From NCBI GenBank assembly GCA_021784615.1, contig JAJYHU010000087.1, forward strand, positions 1-6,710: DNA of 6,710 nucleotides, in the 5' to 3' direction. The notes under the pieces are model-generated. The model was not told where the DNA came from. It ran no database searches and saw only the letters and a program-made list of their open reading frames with translations. Below, in pieces: positions 3,914 through 6,710 of this stretch (positions are counted from its first letter, which is position 1; every line of letters begins with the position of its first letter). Position numbers and translations under genes: made by a program. Source of the DNA: Acidobacteriota bacterium. GTDB taxonomy: Bacteria > Acidobacteriota > Terriglobia > UBA7540.

Positions 3914-6710
3914 GTGGCCATCATGGAAAAGGGCGCTAAACTCCAAAGTCTTTTTCTTGCGTGTCTTCTTTCCGCAGGTTCAGTTTTTCCCCTGTCAACC
4001 CAATCTCAACCTTCGCCGGCAACCAAGCCCGATTATTCCAAGGAGCAATCGGTCATCGAGGAGTACGACACCTCGGTGCGGATGGAGAACGACGGCACCA
4101 CGACTCGCGAGATGAAAGTCCGCGTCCGGGTGCAGTCGGATGCCGGAGTGAGAGCTTACGGCCTTTTGGAGTTCGCCTACGATAGCGCGAACGAACGCCT
4201 TCAGATTGAATACGTCAAAGTGATCAAGCCGGACGGGAAGGTGATCGAAACGCCTGCCGCCGACGTTCAGGATGTGACCTCCGAGATCAGCCGGGAAGCA
4301 CCCATGTACAGCGATTACCGCGAGAAGCACGTGGTGGTCAAAGGCCTGGACACCGGCGACGTGGTTGAATACGCAACGCTGACCCAGGAGATCAAGCCCA
4401 TGATCCCCGGCGAGTTCTGGTTCAGCTTTGATTTTGTAAAGTCGGCGATTGTGCTGAACGAAGTGCTCGAGGTCAGCGTCCCAAAGGGACGCAAGATCGT
4501 TGTTAAGAGCCCCGGCCTTGATCCGGTCATCACGGAGAACGGCAACCGGCGGATCTATACCTGGAAAGCGGCAAACTTGAAGGACCAGACCCAGCCGGAT
4601 GTTGCTGCGGGACGCGCACCTCCCCCAGCCGTTGAAATCAGCTCCTTTGAAAACTGGCAGCAGGTGGGAAAATGGTGGGGCCAGCTTGAGCAGCAGGAAG
4701 CCCAGGCCACGCCGGCCGTTCGCGCGGAGGCCCTGGAACTAACGAAAAATGCCAAGACTGACGCGGAAAAGGTTGAGGCGATCTACAAGTACGTTTCAGA
4801 ACAGTTCCGCTACATCAGCATCTCCTTCGGAATCGGGCGGTACCGGCCGCATTCCGCCGCCGAAGTTTTAAACAACCAGTATGGCGATTGCAAGGACAAG
4901 CACACTCTGCTGTCGGCCCTGCTTCAAGCCGTGGGGCTCAAAGCCTATCCAGCGCTGATGAGCGCCACCAACAAGATTGATCCCGACGTGCCGTCACCCG
5001 GGCAGTTTGACCATGTGATCAGCTACGTGCCCCTTGACGGGAAGGTCATATGGCTGGATACCACGGCGGAAGTCGCTCCGGAAGGCTTGCTGATGCCCAG
5101 CTTGCTGGACAAAGAGGCGTTGGTGATTCCGGACAACCGGCCGGCATATCTTGCAAAGACGCCTTCGACTCCGCCCTTCCAGAGCTTTGTGAAGTTTAAC
5201 GCGGAGGGCAAGCTCACGAGCGACGGCACTTTCACCGGAAAGATCGAGCGATCCGCCCGGGGATATGCTGAAGTGCTTCTGCGTTTGGTGTTTCGCAATG
5301 CATCGCAAAGCCAATGGCAGGAAGTCGCCCAGGATATTTCACGCCTGTTGAGCTTTGGCGGCACGGTTAGCAACGTGTCCGTCAGTTCCCCCGACGACAT
5401 CGATCATCCGTTCCACTATTCCTACACTTACGTTCTGAAAAATTATGGAGACTGGACGGACCACAAGATTCTTCCTGCGCTGCCGCCCTTCGGCTTGCCA
5501 GACGCCAAAGAGGGCAAAGGCGAAAAAGCGTCCCCTATTTATTTCAGCGGTCCCGTCAATTATATCTTTACGTCGAAGATCGAACTGCCCAAGGGATACC
5601 TGCCGGCGCTGCCTCAGGCCGTCGACCTGAAATTCGACTTTGCGGATTACCACGCGGCGTACACCTTCAAGGATGGAGTCCTGACGGTTGAGCGCGACCT
5701 CTCGGTGAAGGTGCGGGAAGTGCCGGCCGCGCACCGCGAGGAGTACCTGAAGCTCCAGAAGGCCGTCACCGGCGACGAAGATCAGTTTATTGCGCTGAAC
5801 ACCGGTTCTGGGGCGCCGTTACACGCTGTAAACCCGCAGGCCATCAAACTTTATGACCAGGCGGTGCAGGCTCTTCGGATGCAGGACACGAGTGGCGCCA
5901 AGGACTTTATTCACCAAGCTCTCGCATTGGATCCGAAATTTGAGAAGGCGTGGATAGTGCAAGCCTTCCTCCATCTGACCCGGGGAGAACGGGAGGAGGC
6001 CGTCGAGGACCTGCGCAAATCCATAGCGCTCGATCCCTCAGACCCTGTTCCTTGCAAAATATTGGCGCGCCAACTTATGTTTCAAGGCAAACGCACGGAA
6101 GCCATCCAGGTCTGGCGCGACCTACTGAAACATGACCCGAATGAAAGCGCCGCGCACTTGCAGCTGGGGAGACTACTGCTTGCCGACGGACAATACAGCG
6201 AAGCGGCTCCGGAGTTGGAAGCGGCCGCGACGGCGGAAGCGGGCGATTCAATGCTGGAAATCGATCTGGCTCGCGCATATACCGGAATGGGAGATGCGGC
6301 GAAGGCGGCGGACGCCTTTAAGAAGGCCGCCGCGGACGACCCGACGCCCAGAGTCTGGGAAGCGGCGGCTGACGGCCTTGCAAAGTTCAACAGCACCCTT
6401 GCGGATGCGCAGCACTACGCCGAAAGCGCCGTCAAGAGGGACGAAGCCCAATCCGCAAAAATCAATATCGAAACTGCTGGCGCGGCCGACCTCCGCCTGA
6501 TGGCGAGCCTCGCCGCGGGCTGGGAATCGCTTGGCAAGATTTATCTCAAGGAAAATCACCCGGCCCTCGCTGAAAAATACCTTCAGGCCGCCTGGGACCT
6601 GAGCCAGGAAAGCGATTTCGCCGACCGTCTGGGTCATGTATACGAGAAACTCGGAAACAGGGAAGCCGCGATCCGGATGTACGCCGATTCCGTAAAAACG
6701 GCTCCCGTGG
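3914..6710 (+). CDS. Exported DUF3857/transglutaminase-like protein with TPR tail (3' partial)
   Basis: The frame stays open for 932 codons and runs off the right edge without a stop. Numbered from GTG: a signal-peptide-like start (Lys6, Lys9, hydrophobic stretch about 11-26) predicts export across the inner membrane. A DUF3857-like beta-rich region follows (about 45-220, with IKPDGKVIETP at 104-114). Next is a transglutaminase-like core with Cys326 in QYGDCKDKHTLL, His367 in FDHV and Asp382 in WLDTT, giving a complete Cys-His-Asp triad. A second beta-rich region spans about 420-605, and TPR-like helical repeats run from about 640 to the edge (for example ALALDPKFEKAW and KSIALDPSDPVP). This order is known in acidobacteria and Bacteroidetes; no substrate is established, and the fold covers cross-linking as well as peptidase-like activity. 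GTG at 3914 is preferred for its GGAG; ATG at 3923 is the alternative. The gene is probably transcribed alone, after the hairpins at 3778-3835. Confidence 0.9.
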   Translation, partial: MAIMEKGAKLQSLFLACLLSAGSVFPLSTQSQPSPATKPDYSKEQSVIEEYDTSVRMENDGTTTREMKVRVRVQSDAGVRAYGLLEFAYDSANERLQIEYVKVIKPDGKVIETPAADVQDVTSEISREAPMYSDYREKHVVVKGLDTGDVVEYATLTQEIKPMIPGEFWFSFDFVKSAIVLNEVLEVSVPKGRKIVVKSPGLDPVITENGNRRIYTWKAANLKDQTQPDVAAGRAPPPAVEISSFENWQQVGKWWGQLEQQEAQATPAVRAEALELTKNAKTDAEKVEAIYKYVSEQFRYISISFGIGRYRPHSAAEVLNNQYGDCKDKHTLLSALLQAVGLKAYPALMSATNKIDPDVPSPGQFDHVISYVPLDGKVIWLDTTAEVAPEGLLMPSLLDKEALVIPDNRPAYLAKTPSTPPFQSFVKFNAEGKLTSDGTFTGKIERSARGYAEVLLRLVFRNASQSQWQEVAQDISRLLSFGGTVSNVSVSSPDDIDHPFHYSYTYVLKNYGDWTDHKILPALPPFGLPDAKEGKGEKASPIYFSGPVNYIFTSKIELPKGYLPALPQAVDLKFDFADYHAAYTFKDGVLTVERDLSVKVREVPAAHREEYLKLQKAVTGDEDQFIALNTGSGAPLHAVNPQAIKLYDQAVQALRMQDTSGAKDFIHQALALDPKFEKAWIVQAFLHLTRGEREEAVEDLRKSIALDPSDPVPCKILARQLMFQGKRTEAIQVWRDLLKHDPNESAAHLQLGRLLLADGQYSEAAPELEAAATAEAGDSMLEIDLARAYTGMGDAAKAADAFKKAAADDPTPRVWEAAADGLAKFNSTLADAQHYAESAVKRDEAQSAKINIETAGAADLRLMASLAAGWESLGKIYLKENHPALAEKYLQAAWDLSQESDFADRLGHVYEKLGNREAAIRMYADSVKTAPV

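Noticed and set aside
3941..3970. Lipoprotein signal in the transglutaminase-like protein
   Set aside because: The only Cys in the leader sits in the middle of the hydrophobic stretch and no proper lipobox (L-x-x-C after the hydrophobic core) is present, so an ordinary signal peptide is more likely.
3894..4185. Short plus-strand frames at 3894-4115 and 3961-4185
   Set aside because: They lie in the other two frames over the signal peptide and DUF3857 region of the transglutaminase-like gene and show no domain.

Overview
The window looks like chromosomal DNA of a GC-rich, free-living bacterium, most likely an acidobacterium. This is an inference from three things. The periplasmic transglutaminase/TPR architecture at the right is common in that phylum. 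The promoter-like TGcTAGAAT element resembles those often seen upstream of genes there. The left edge carries an intergenic palindrome of the 'GATTCCTCGCTGCGCTCGGAATGACA' type, which I recall from acidobacterial genomes. No rRNA or protein marker in the window fixes the taxon, and no mobile element, CRISPR array or RNA gene was seen.

Layout, left to right. Positions 1-65 hold a strong inverted repeat that appears to be cut by the window edge. Positions 101-1738 (minus strand) encode an intact 545-residue urocanase-family protein. Its scaffold can be followed almost end to end, but nearly every active-site signature of urocanate hydratase is replaced, including the catalytic Cys, which is Ser. 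A 179-bp divergent intergenic region separates it from a plus-strand AMP-forming long-chain acyl-CoA synthetase (1918-3774), which has all its adenylation motifs. After a short region of stacked hairpins (3778-3835) comes a large plus-strand gene from 3914 that runs off the right edge. It encodes an exported DUF3857-type protein with an intact transglutaminase-like Cys-His-Asp triad and a TPR tail.

The three genes do not form one pathway. The first two are divergent and could share regulation from the intergenic region. The acyl-CoA synthetase activates fatty acids in the cytoplasm. The third gene is set apart by a probable terminator and should act outside the cytoplasmic membrane. The most unusual item is the urocanase homologue: an undamaged gene for a probable pseudoenzyme or repurposed enzyme, rich in cysteine (16 residues, with a CxxC and two CC pairs), and not a plain hutU. 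Comparisons with known families were made from memory of their conserved motifs, without a database search.
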